From Christensenellaceae bacterium (GTDB taxonomy: Bacteria; Bacillota; Clostridia; Christensenellales; Borkfalkiaceae), in assembly GCA_016295005.1 (NCBI GenBank), contig JAEDMA010000068.1, forward strand, positions 1 through 7,044: a stretch of 7,044 bases of DNA, in the 5' to 3' direction. The notes under the pieces are model-generated. The model worked only from the letters and a program-made list of their open reading frames with translations, did no database searches and had not been told where the DNA came from. Shown one piece after another: positions 1 through 7,034 of this stretch. Numbering within the stretch: the first letter of the stretch is position 1; each line of letters starts with the position of its first letter. A program made the translations under genes and the position numbers.

Positions 1-83
1 TTACCGACCTCGAAAAGAAAATTATCAGCGATTACTATAATTCGATCGCTAAAAATAAATTAAACCAAAGTGAGAAAAAGTAA
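1..83 (+). CDS. C-terminal end of an unidentified upstream gene (partial)
   Basis: Reading from base 3 gives an open frame of 26 codons ending in TAA at 81-83; the 5' part lies outside the window. The visible tail is hydrophilic and charged (TDLEKKIISDYYNS, then a Lys/Gln/Asn-rich end finishing SEKK), which resembles a helical cytosolic C-terminus. The other two plus-strand frames also end here, at 38-40 and 61-63, but their translations look less protein-like. The stop sits one base before the ATG of the MoxR gene, which is the spacing expected for operon neighbours with coupled translation. I do not recognise the family from so short a piece. That it is a real gene end is an inference from composition and spacing. 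Confidence 0.5.
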   Translation, partial: TDLEKKIISDYYNSIAKNKLNQSEKK

Positions 84-84
84 A

Positions 85-1083
85 ATGGTTACAGAAAAGG
101 ACATTGAACAATTCAGCAAACAGTGCGCAAACATTTTCGAACAGGTTTCGAGAGACGTTATAGGACAGAAAGAAGTCGTGCAAGGCACCATCATAGCGAT
201 GATTGCGGGCGGCAACGTTCTTTTGGAAGGCGTTCCGGGCGTAGGTAAAACGCGTCTTGTAAGATCTTTGGGAAGGGTATTCGATTTGCCTTTCTCCCGT
301 ATACAGTTTACGCCGGACCTTATGCCTGCCGACGTTACCGGTACCAACATAATCGTTAAAGACGAGAACGGCAACTCTTCCTTTCAGTTTCAGGCAGGAC
401 CGATTTTCAGCAATATAATCCTTGCCGACGAAATAAACCGTGCAACGCCGAAAACTCAGTCGGCATTGCTCGAAGCCATGCAGGAACACACGGTAACCGT
501 TATGGGCGTTTCAAGAAAACTTGCGGAACCTTTCTTCGTTCTCGCAACCCAGAACCCGATAGAACAAGACGGTACTTATCCGCTTCCCGAAGCGCAGATG
601 GACCGTTTTATGTTCAAACTTATCGTACCCGATCCCTCGCTCGAAGAACTTATGGCGATCGTTAACATGACGCAGAAAACCATGGCGGAAGTCGCCGAAT
701 GCGCTTGCACGGGCGAACAACTTCTTAAAATGCGCGAAACGGCGAACCAGATTCCCGTCGCGGAAGAAGTTTTGAAGTATGCCATGATTATGACTGCGGC
801 GACTCACCCCGACGGCGACTGCTCTACGGACGCCGCTAAAAAGTATATCAGAGTAGGCGCTTCTCCTCGTGCCGGTCAGGCATTGATTTCCGCGGGCAAA
901 GTTCTCGCTCTCATTAAGGGCAGATTCAACGTCGCTTATTCGGATATAGAAGAACTCGCTTATCCCGTACTTCGTCATCGTATCAAGATGAACTTCGAAG
1001 CCATCGCAGACAGAGTTTCTCCCGATGAAGTCATCAAAATGATTGTCGAAGAGGTCGGAGCAAAATACAAGAAAAAGATTTAA
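85..1083 (+). CDS. moxR: MoxR-family AAA+ ATPase
   Basis: A 332-residue cytosolic AAA+ ATPase of the MoxR family, near the family's usual length (about 300-350). Seen in the sequence: Walker A GVPGVGKT at residues 49-56, Walker B ending IILADEINRA at 111-120 with the DE pair at 115-116, sensor-1 ATQNP at 154-158, an MDRF segment with Arg174 near the expected arginine finger, and sensor-2 GASPRAGQ at 258-265 followed by the C-terminal lid helices. All catalytic elements look intact. Known of the family: MoxR ATPases act as chaperone-like machines with VWA partners encoded beside them, which matches the next three genes. Start choice: ATG at 85 is preferred over an in-frame GTG at 70, because the GTG lies inside the upstream gene with no ribosome site, while the ATG has a GTGAG element at 70-74 about 10 bases before it. 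The symbol is a family label; the substrate is unknown. Confidence 0.96.
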   Translation: MVTEKDIEQFSKQCANIFEQVSRDVIGQKEVVQGTIIAMIAGGNVLLEGVPGVGKTRLVRSLGRVFDLPFSRIQFTPDLMPADVTGTNIIVKDENGNSSFQFQAGPIFSNIILADEINRATPKTQSALLEAMQEHTVTVMGVSRKLAEPFFVLATQNPIEQDGTYPLPEAQMDRFMFKLIVPDPSLEELMAIVNMTQKTMAEVAECACTGEQLLKMRETANQIPVAEEVLKYAMIMTAATHPDGDCSTDAAKKYIRVGASPRAGQALISAGKVLALIKGRFNVAYSDIEELAYPVLRHRIKMNFEAIADRVSPDEVIKMIVEEVGAKYKKKI

Positions 1084-1091
1084 TTTTACTT

Positions 1092-1096
1092 AGGAG
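1092..1096 (+). promoter_or_regulatory. Ribosome binding site of the DUF58 gene
   Basis: AGGAG lies six bases before the ATG at 1103, within the 19-base gap after the MoxR stop. It is a near-consensus Shine-Dalgarno site and fixes this start. Confidence 0.8.
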
Positions 1097-1102
1097 CAGC
1101 CG

Positions 1103-2002
1103 ATGAAGGATTCTTATTTAAGCGACGCTTTTTTCAGTCGCTTGGAAACTTTATCTTTGAACTTGAAATCTTCCTTAACCGGTTATTTCGGAGGAAAACA
1201 CCTCGTAAATACTTACGGACAAACCGTAGAATTCGCAGATTTCAGAGAGTATCAGCTCGGCGACGATATTCGTCGTATCGACTGGAATCTTTACAGCAGA
1301 TTCGAAAAATATTTTCTTAAATTGTTTACCGACGAAAGGCAAATGCAGATTCAGATTTTTCTGGATTGCTCTGCATCGATGGGGAAAGATAACTCTAAAA
1401 AATCGTCTTACGCCGTTGCAACCGCTGCGGCGTTGGGTTTTTTGGCGGTTCACAATATGGATAAAGTTTCTTTCGAAATAATGAAAGAGGACAAATCCGA
1501 TAATCCGTTCGGCACGATAGTCGGTAAAAACGCTTTTTTCAGAGCGATTACCAATTTGGAAAAAATAGAGTTCGACGGCGACGCCGACATAGAAAAGTGT
1601 ATTACCGGTTGTCCCGATACGGGGTCGAGAAACGGTCTTTCGGTTATCGTTTCCGATTTCTTTTCCGAAAGCAACTGGAAAAAAGCCGTCGATTATCTTT
1701 GCTATAAAGGGAGACAAGTACTGCTTGTTCAGATTATTACGCCCGAAGAAGACGATCCGGCTTATGAAGGCAGGGTAAACCTTATCGACTCGGAATCTGT
1801 CGATATCGCCGATACCAGAAATATGAAACTCAGAATTACGCGTTCGATGCAAAAAGCCTATGAGGAAGCAATGAAAGACTTTAAGGAAGATATCAAGTCT
1901 TTCTGTTCTAAACGCGGCGTCGGATTTATCACCGTGAAAACAGATAAACCCGTTGAAAGGGCGCTTTTTGGCGAATTGCTTAAAGTTGGTATCATGGAAT
2001 GA
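1103..2002 (+). CDS. DUF58 domain protein with VWA-like fold
   Basis: A 299-residue protein with no membrane helix, so probably cytosolic. The DUF58 signature FREYQLGDDIRRIDWN is at residues 47-62. It is followed by a VWA-like fold whose metal site DCSASM is at 88-93 (Asp88, Ser90, Ser92) and by a later VSDFF strand end with Asp185. Known of the family: DUF58 proteins are almost always encoded next to MoxR ATPases and are thought to be their VWA-type partners; many longer members have N-terminal membrane helices, whereas this is the short soluble form. Context agrees: the gene is 19 bases downstream of the MoxR gene and its TGA overlaps the next start as ATGA. Inferred role: soluble adaptor or effector of the ATPase, perhaps linking it to the membrane VWA proteins encoded next. 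Family assignment is firm; the exact function is not known. Confidence 0.93.
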   Translation: MKDSYLSDAFFSRLETLSLNLKSSLTGYFGGKHLVNTYGQTVEFADFREYQLGDDIRRIDWNLYSRFEKYFLKLFTDERQMQIQIFLDCSASMGKDNSKKSSYAVATAAALGFLAVHNMDKVSFEIMKEDKSDNPFGTIVGKNAFFRAITNLEKIEFDGDADIEKCITGCPDTGSRNGLSVIVSDFFSESNWKKAVDYLCYKGRQVLLVQIITPEEDDPAYEGRVNLIDSESVDIADTRNMKLRITRSMQKAYEEAMKDFKEDIKSFCSKRGVGFITVKTDKPVERALFGELLKVGIME

Positions 2003-4059
2003 TATTTTTAACCCCGTTAGGGTTTTTAGGATTGCTCGGCGTTGTCGCGCTTATAATTATTTACCTAATTAAACCTAACTATCAACAAAAATTTGTTTCA
2101 AGCACGTACGTTTGGAAAATCAGTTTGCGGTACAGGAGAAAAAGACTGCCCGTCAGCCGATTGAGGAACCTGTTGCTTATTATCTGCCAGATACTCATTT
2201 TGTTGTCTCTGGCGGCTTTGCTTACGGGCCCGGCTCTTAAAATAGTTAACGCCAACGAAAACGAAGTGGTCGCGATTATCGATTCTTCCGCAAGCATGCG
2301 CGTTAAAGTCGACGGTAAAACACGTTATCAAAGGGCTGTCGAAAACGTAATAACGCTCGGCAACGCCGCTTTTGATAAAGGCGGCATGGTTTCCGTTATA
2401 ATCGCCGACGCAGAACCTTCGTATCTTATAGAAGAATTTTCTCAAACCGACCGCGCCTCTTTTAACGACGTATTAAACAAACTTATCGAAAACGATACAG
2501 ATTGTTCATATTCCGAATCGGATATAAACAAGGCGGTGGATTTGACCGAAAACGTTCTTGACAGAAATCCCGAAGCGGCGGTTTACGTTTATACCGACGC
2601 GACATATCTCAATACGCCGGAAAGGGTTAATCTGGTTAACGTTACGACGGAAGAAGAATGGAACGCCGCGATACTTGACGCGTATACCGAACTTGACGAA
2701 AATTTTTACGATATAGTGTTAGAAGTGGCGTGTTACGGAAGTTTGAACAGAACGTTGGACGTAAACGTTATCGTACGCAATGCCAATGCCGAGTATAAAG
2801 ACCAGGTAACGGTGGACGTACCTTTCGTCGTAACGGTAAACTGTACGCCGGGACAACCGAAAAAAATCAAAATCGTCAGACAAGAACCGACCGTAGAAGA
2901 TATGGAAGAAGGAGTAGAATATCTGCTCTATAAAGACGTTTTGGGGTCGGTTTACGAAAACGGGTTCTTTTCATATCAAAATATTGAGTTTTCTATCGAT
3001 ACAACCGGCGGAGATAAGGATTCTTTCGATTTAGACAATTATTTTTACGTTTACGGCGGTCTTAAAGATAAGATAAGAGTATTGTATTCGAGTTCACGTC
3101 CGAATACGTTTTATTATAACGTAATTTTGACTTTAAGAAACAACCTTGCGGATAAGTGGGATATTGAATTTAAAGAACTCAAATTCAAAGCAATATATAA
3201 TGGTAACGGTGAAGAAATAGAGCCTGATGCCGATGCGAAAAATAAATTGTTTAACGGGTTTCTGGAAGGATACGATTTTTATATTTTCGAAAACGTTATC
3301 CCGGACGAATTGCCTATCGATGGTGTAGTTTTTGTCTTAAATCCGCTTTCGGCGCCTGAAGACATAGAACTCAAACGTGAGGCGCTCATTAATTATAAAG
3401 GAGATCCGTTACCCCTTTCTGTCGCGGACGACGGCGTGGGGCATCCCATACTTACCAACGTTGTCGCAGAAAATATTACGGTAAACAGAATCGTTAAAGT
3501 TACTCCAGAATCAAATTCGGGATATAAAACACTTTTAATGTGCGACGATAACCCCGTTTTACTTGTAAAAGACGATAAATATGTTAAGATTGCGGTATTG
3601 GCGTTCAGCGTCCACTGGTCGAATCAGGTAATCGACCCGGGCTTCCCGCTTATGATTTATCATATGTTCGATTACTTCTTCCCGCAGATGGTTGATAAAA
3701 ATCTGTTTACGGTGGAAGACGTTATCAGACTGAATTCCGTAAGCGAAAAGATTTCCGTTACGGATACTACGGGTAAAACCACGGAATATTCGGAAAAGGC
3801 CGTTAATTTAACTGCAGGCTTGCCCGGCGGATACGTTGTGGAACAAACGTCTTATTTCGGAAGAACTTTCTCCGAAAGAATTTTCGTGCGGATTTCTGCA
3901 AAAGAAAGCGATATTTTCTGTCGGGAAGATATATTGAACGATCCTTACGGGCAACGGGAATCGGGCGACTCCTTTATGTTGTATGCGGTTTATATCGCAG
4001 CGGCGTTAGTCACGCTTCTTTTCGCCGAATGGTTACTGCATTTAAGGGACAATGCGTAA
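1999..4059 (+). CDS. BatA-type membrane-anchored VWA protein with amidotransferase-like domain
   Basis: A 686-residue membrane protein. The N-terminus (MIFLTPLGFLGLLG) is typical of the BatA/aerotolerance-regulator N-terminal family. Membrane helices lie at about residues 4-24 and 57-78, joined by a strongly basic loop (25-56) that should be cytosolic, which places the large central part outside. A VWA domain spans about 89-205 with DSSAS at 95-99 and YTDA around Asp200; the loop supplying the third metal ligand reads SESDI (172-176), with Ser where Thr is usual. Residues about 346-565 resemble the amidotransferase-like fold of Firmicute VWA proteins: GYDFYIFENV, then HPIL, then a KIAVLAFSVHWS segment and a GFPLMIYHMFDYFFP segment. 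I see no catalytic Cys nucleophile motif. A final helix lies at about 660-680. The start overlaps the previous stop (ATGA) and has no clear ribosome site, so translation is probably coupled. Bacteroides BatA is shorter (about 330 residues), so this is a related, larger form. Confidence 0.88.
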   Translation: MIFLTPLGFLGLLGVVALIIIYLIKPNYQQKFVSSTYVWKISLRYRRKRLPVSRLRNLLLIICQILILLSLAALLTGPALKIVNANENEVVAIIDSSASMRVKVDGKTRYQRAVENVITLGNAAFDKGGMVSVIIADAEPSYLIEEFSQTDRASFNDVLNKLIENDTDCSYSESDINKAVDLTENVLDRNPEAAVYVYTDATYLNTPERVNLVNVTTEEEWNAAILDAYTELDENFYDIVLEVACYGSLNRTLDVNVIVRNANAEYKDQVTVDVPFVVTVNCTPGQPKKIKIVRQEPTVEDMEEGVEYLLYKDVLGSVYENGFFSYQNIEFSIDTTGGDKDSFDLDNYFYVYGGLKDKIRVLYSSSRPNTFYYNVILTLRNNLADKWDIEFKELKFKAIYNGNGEEIEPDADAKNKLFNGFLEGYDFYIFENVIPDELPIDGVVFVLNPLSAPEDIELKREALINYKGDPLPLSVADDGVGHPILTNVVAENITVNRIVKVTPESNSGYKTLLMCDDNPVLLVKDDKYVKIAVLAFSVHWSNQVIDPGFPLMIYHMFDYFFPQMVDKNLFTVEDVIRLNSVSEKISVTDTTGKTTEYSEKAVNLTAGLPGGYVVEQTSYFGRTFSERIFVRISAKESDIFCREDILNDPYGQRESGDSFMLYAVYIAAALVTLLFAEWLLHLRDNA

Positions 4060-4065
4060 GGGAGG
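4059..4065 (+). promoter_or_regulatory. Strong ribosome binding site of the large dual-VWA gene
   Basis: AGGGAGG begins on the last base of the preceding TAA stop and ends eight bases before the ATG at 4074. It is the strongest Shine-Dalgarno site in the window and supports independent, efficient initiation of the last gene. Confidence 0.85.
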
Positions 4066-4073
4066 AATAAAAA

Positions 4074-6989
4074 ATGCATAATTTCAGATTAGTGTTTTCT
4101 ATATCCCCGTGGTTGATGTTGTTGCTTATTCCCGCGGTTGCCATCACGTTGATTCCTCACTTCAGATTATCAAAAAAATACAGAAGAACGAGAAACCGTA
4201 TTACTTCTATCGTTTTACATCTTCTCGTAATGTTTTTCTCTATATCCGTTCTCGCGGGGCTGGGAATATCTTATCAGATACCTAACGAAAAAAACGAGAT
4301 TATTTACCTCGTAGACGTTTCCGATTCCGAACTGTCTTCTAATGAAACGAGAGACGAATTTGTCAGAAACGTTTTGATAGAAAGCAGTTTCGACAACTTT
4401 AAGGTAGGACTCGTTACTTTCGGTTACGACGCGAAATACGTCGCTCCGATTAGCACGGACGTAAATTCCGTGTATGAAAAGTACGAGCGTTCGCTCGAAA
4501 ACGATTTGCCCGATTGCACGGCTTCCAACATCGCCGCGGCTCTCGAATTTACCAAGGGGTTGTTCGAAAATCCGACTTCCGCTAAGATTGTTTTGATTTC
4601 AGACGGAAAAGAAACGGACGAATCGGCTATGAAAGAAATAAGAACTGTTTCCTCGATGGGAATAAAGGTCGATACCGTCTGTATATCCGCCGACTTCGAG
4701 TCTGATGAAATACAGGTCGTCGACGTTACCGTTCCCGACTATCATATCGGTATTAACGAAAAATTTTCGCTGGGAATGCAGTTGTTTTCTAAAGTCGAAG
4801 GTAAGGCTTACGTCACCGTTACCGATAACGATAAAATCGTCGTGGACGGCGTGGAAACAAACGTTTCAGCGGGAACGCAGACTATTTCTTTCGACCATAG
4901 TTACGAAGAACTCGGTATTCATAAACTGAATTTCTCCGTTTCGATGTCGGCTGATAACGTTACAGAAAACAACGGATACAATTCTTATATGTATCTGAAC
5001 GTTTATAACAAAATTCTTATTTTTGAACGCAAGGCGGGTGAAAGCGCTGCTTTGGAAAACATGCTTAAAAGCGACGATTTTACCGAGTATCTCGGTTCTT
5101 CCGAAGGGTTTACGGTAGAAGTCGTTGATTTAACCGACGAGAGCAGAATTCCGACAACCGTAGACGCTCTTTGCGCATACGACCAGATAATTTTAAACAA
5201 TATTTCGAATAATGATTTTAACAATGCCAACGACTTACTCAACGGCGACATAACTACCGAGGACGAAAAAGTCGATTTGGTTGCAAATATCTACGAATAC
5301 GTTTACGAACGCGGAGGCGGATTGCTGACCGTAGGCGGAAACGGCGACGACGGAAAACAGAACGCCTATTTACAGGCCGACCTTAAAGGAACTCAGTACC
5401 AGCAAATGTTGCCGGTAGAAGCAACGGGGTACACGCCTCCTCTCGGATTTATCGCGATAATCGACGTTTCGGGTTCTATGAACGCCGAAATGAACGGCGG
5501 TACCGCTTTGAGTTGGGCAAAAGTCGGTTTGAAGGGTATTTTGGGCTCCGGCGCGGATGATGACACGAGTTGTCTTACTCCGAGAGATTACATCGGCATT
5601 CAGACGCTTTCTTCCGACTTTAAGGAGCAAACTATTCTGCCGCTTACTCCGAGAACGAAAGAAACGCTCATTAAAAACGCAATCGACCGTATCGACGAAG
5701 CCAATAGCAGTACGGTGTTTACCAGCGCGATTCGCCGCGCCGCGCAGGAACTTATCGGTAATAAAAATATCGAAAAACGGCATATCGTTATAATTTCCGA
5801 CGGTATGGCGAGCGATAAAGAATATATCGGCGCAGTTAAAGAGTATTACGAACAAAACAAAATTACTTTTTCCGTAATCGTAATTAACGGCACCACCAGT
5901 TCTATCGAAGATATGGAGGAGCTTGTCAAAGAAGGTCACGGTAACCTTTACATGTTCGACGGCGGAAACATTAAAGATATCGGCTCGAAAATGCGTGAAG
6001 ACATCAACGTGCCGAACATTAAAGAACTGGATAACGATAAGGATTTCTATCCCGTAGTTTACGACGATACTTCCGCTTTGCTTAACGGCGTCGAATACGG
6101 TAAAAAAGGCGAAGAAGGCGAAGATCCGGAAATTTCCAGAAAAAGTTTTACCGTTAAACTCGGAGGATTCTATGCCGTTAAAAAGAGAAAAGAAGCAAGC
6201 ACGGTAATCGTCGGCGAATACGAGGTTCCGATTTATGCGCAATGGAGATTCGGCAAAGGTTCTGTCGGAAGTTTTATGTCGGATTTAAACGGCGGAGAAT
6301 GGTCGGGCGCGTTTATGTCGGACGCTAACGGCAGAAAATTCCTGTCCAACGTAATAAATAATCTTATGCCGCTCGAAAGCGTCAGACCGTCAGGTATCGA
6401 TTATACCTTAACCGAAGATAATTACGGCAATAAACTCTTTATTTACACTAATCTTGAAAACGGAGAAAGGCTGGAAGCCTCTATCACCGATTTGTCGGCG
6501 GGAACTGCGCCCGTATCCTTGAACGCAACGGGTCAGACCGAAGACGGAATGATTATTATTAAAGAAAAACTCGGCGCGGAAAACAATTATCAGTCCTGTT
6601 CGTTTGTGGTAAAAAAGGCCGGCATTTATGAAATCCTTATAAAGAAAGTCAGAGCGGACGGCACGGTCGTTTCTTCACAATCGTTATATAAGTCGTTTTC
6701 CTATTCAAAAGAATATAAACGTTATACCGACGAAGATAAAGAAACGAGCAATTTGCTCATGGGCATGCTGGCGAACAGGGGCAACGGTTCGGTTATCGAT
6801 GATTTAGACGATACGTCGGATATATTCAAATCGTTCGTGACGTCAATAGATAAAAAGTATGACCCGTCGTACTTGTTTATTATTCTTGCGATAATCGCTT
6901 TCGTCGCGGATATCGCCGTTCGTAAGTTCAAGTTTAAGTGGATTCACGAAATCATTGCGGAAAAAAAGCAGAAAAAAGAAAACCGTTAA
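4074..6989 (+). CDS. Large membrane protein with two VWA domains and an amidotransferase-like fold
   Basis: A 971-residue membrane protein. Two N-terminal helices (about 10-28 and 43-64) flank a basic cytosolic loop (31-42). VWA domain 1 covers about 76-205, with DVSDS at 81-85, a DCTASNI loop at 147-153 and ISDGKE at 175-180. After a beta-rich linker (about 210-310), an amidotransferase-like fold starts near 311 (ILIFERK) and includes the YERGGGLLTVGGNGDDG turn at 411-427. That turn has no Cys where a class I amidotransferase nucleophile would sit, so it is probably non-catalytic. VWA domain 2 (about 457-640) interrupts it, with DVSGS at 464-468, Thr547 and ISDGMA at 574-579. The fold appears to resume at about 690-768 with FGKGSVGSFMSDLNG. 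A beta domain (about 770-870), one helix (about 932-949) and a Lys-rich cytosolic tail end the protein. Related giant VWA proteins accompany MoxR/DUF58 genes in Firmicutes. It is probably an extracytoplasmic scaffold or ligand-binding partner of the system; the ligand is unknown. Confidence 0.87.
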   Translation: MHNFRLVFSISPWLMLLLIPAVAITLIPHFRLSKKYRRTRNRITSIVLHLLVMFFSISVLAGLGISYQIPNEKNEIIYLVDVSDSELSSNETRDEFVRNVLIESSFDNFKVGLVTFGYDAKYVAPISTDVNSVYEKYERSLENDLPDCTASNIAAALEFTKGLFENPTSAKIVLISDGKETDESAMKEIRTVSSMGIKVDTVCISADFESDEIQVVDVTVPDYHIGINEKFSLGMQLFSKVEGKAYVTVTDNDKIVVDGVETNVSAGTQTISFDHSYEELGIHKLNFSVSMSADNVTENNGYNSYMYLNVYNKILIFERKAGESAALENMLKSDDFTEYLGSSEGFTVEVVDLTDESRIPTTVDALCAYDQIILNNISNNDFNNANDLLNGDITTEDEKVDLVANIYEYVYERGGGLLTVGGNGDDGKQNAYLQADLKGTQYQQMLPVEATGYTPPLGFIAIIDVSGSMNAEMNGGTALSWAKVGLKGILGSGADDDTSCLTPRDYIGIQTLSSDFKEQTILPLTPRTKETLIKNAIDRIDEANSSTVFTSAIRRAAQELIGNKNIEKRHIVIISDGMASDKEYIGAVKEYYEQNKITFSVIVINGTTSSIEDMEELVKEGHGNLYMFDGGNIKDIGSKMREDINVPNIKELDNDKDFYPVVYDDTSALLNGVEYGKKGEEGEDPEISRKSFTVKLGGFYAVKKRKEASTVIVGEYEVPIYAQWRFGKGSVGSFMSDLNGGEWSGAFMSDANGRKFLSNVINNLMPLESVRPSGIDYTLTEDNYGNKLFIYTNLENGERLEASITDLSAGTAPVSLNATGQTEDGMIIIKEKLGAENNYQSCSFVVKKAGIYEILIKKVRADGTVVSSQSLYKSFSYSKEYKRYTDEDKETSNLLMGMLANRGNGSVIDDLDDTSDIFKSFVTSIDKKYDPSYLFIILAIIAFVADIAVRKFKFKWIHEIIAEKKQKKENR

Positions 6990-7006
6990 TATAAACTATA
7001 AGAAGT

Positions 7007-7034
7007 AAAGTTTTTATCTTATGATAAAAACTTT
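7007..7034 (+). terminator. Perfect 12-bp inverted repeat after the last gene, possible terminator
   Basis: Arms 7007-7018 (AAAGTTTTTATC) and 7023-7034 (GATAAAAACTTT) are perfect reverse complements around a TTAT loop, 17 bases after the stop of the last gene. The position suits the end of the operon. The stem is very AT-rich (only two G:C pairs) and is followed by TAAAACC rather than a run of T, so it is a poor match to a classical intrinsic terminator. It could instead be a transcript-stabilising hairpin, or a site belonging to whatever lies downstream. No other feature is visible between 6990 and 7044. Confidence 0.45.

Noticed and set aside
49..978. Several minus-strand frames (for example 49-489 and 511-978)
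   Set aside because: They shadow the MoxR gene, which has every AAA+ motif; the antisense translations are low-complexity, Phe/Arg-rich and lack ribosome sites.
85..1083. Magnesium chelatase subunit or RavA instead of MoxR
   Set aside because: Length, the GASPRAGQ sensor-2 motif and the DUF58 neighbour fit MoxR proper; there are no chelatase D-subunit or RavA accessory domains.
1175..1852. 225-residue open frame on the minus strand
   Set aside because: Antisense to the DUF58 gene, whose signature motifs are clear in the plus frame; no domain seen in the minus translation.
4705..5793. Short alternative-frame plus-strand open frames at 4705-4929 and 5557-5793
   Set aside because: Both lie inside conserved domains of the giant protein in another frame and show basic, Arg/Ser/Leu-rich shadow composition.
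5370..6242. 290-residue open frame on the minus strand
   Set aside because: It lies wholly antisense to the second VWA domain of the giant protein. Its translation is Phe/Arg/Val-rich with no recognisable motif, as expected from the codon bias of the real gene.
4074..6989. Active glutamine amidotransferase
   Set aside because: The fold resemblance is there, but no GxCxG nucleophile turn or clear His-x-Glu pair could be found, so an enzymatic call is not supported.
6988..7006. Possible -10-like AT-rich hexamers (TATAAA, TATAAG) after the last gene
   Set aside because: No matching -35 element at proper spacing was seen, and AT-rich intergenic DNA produces such hexamers by chance.
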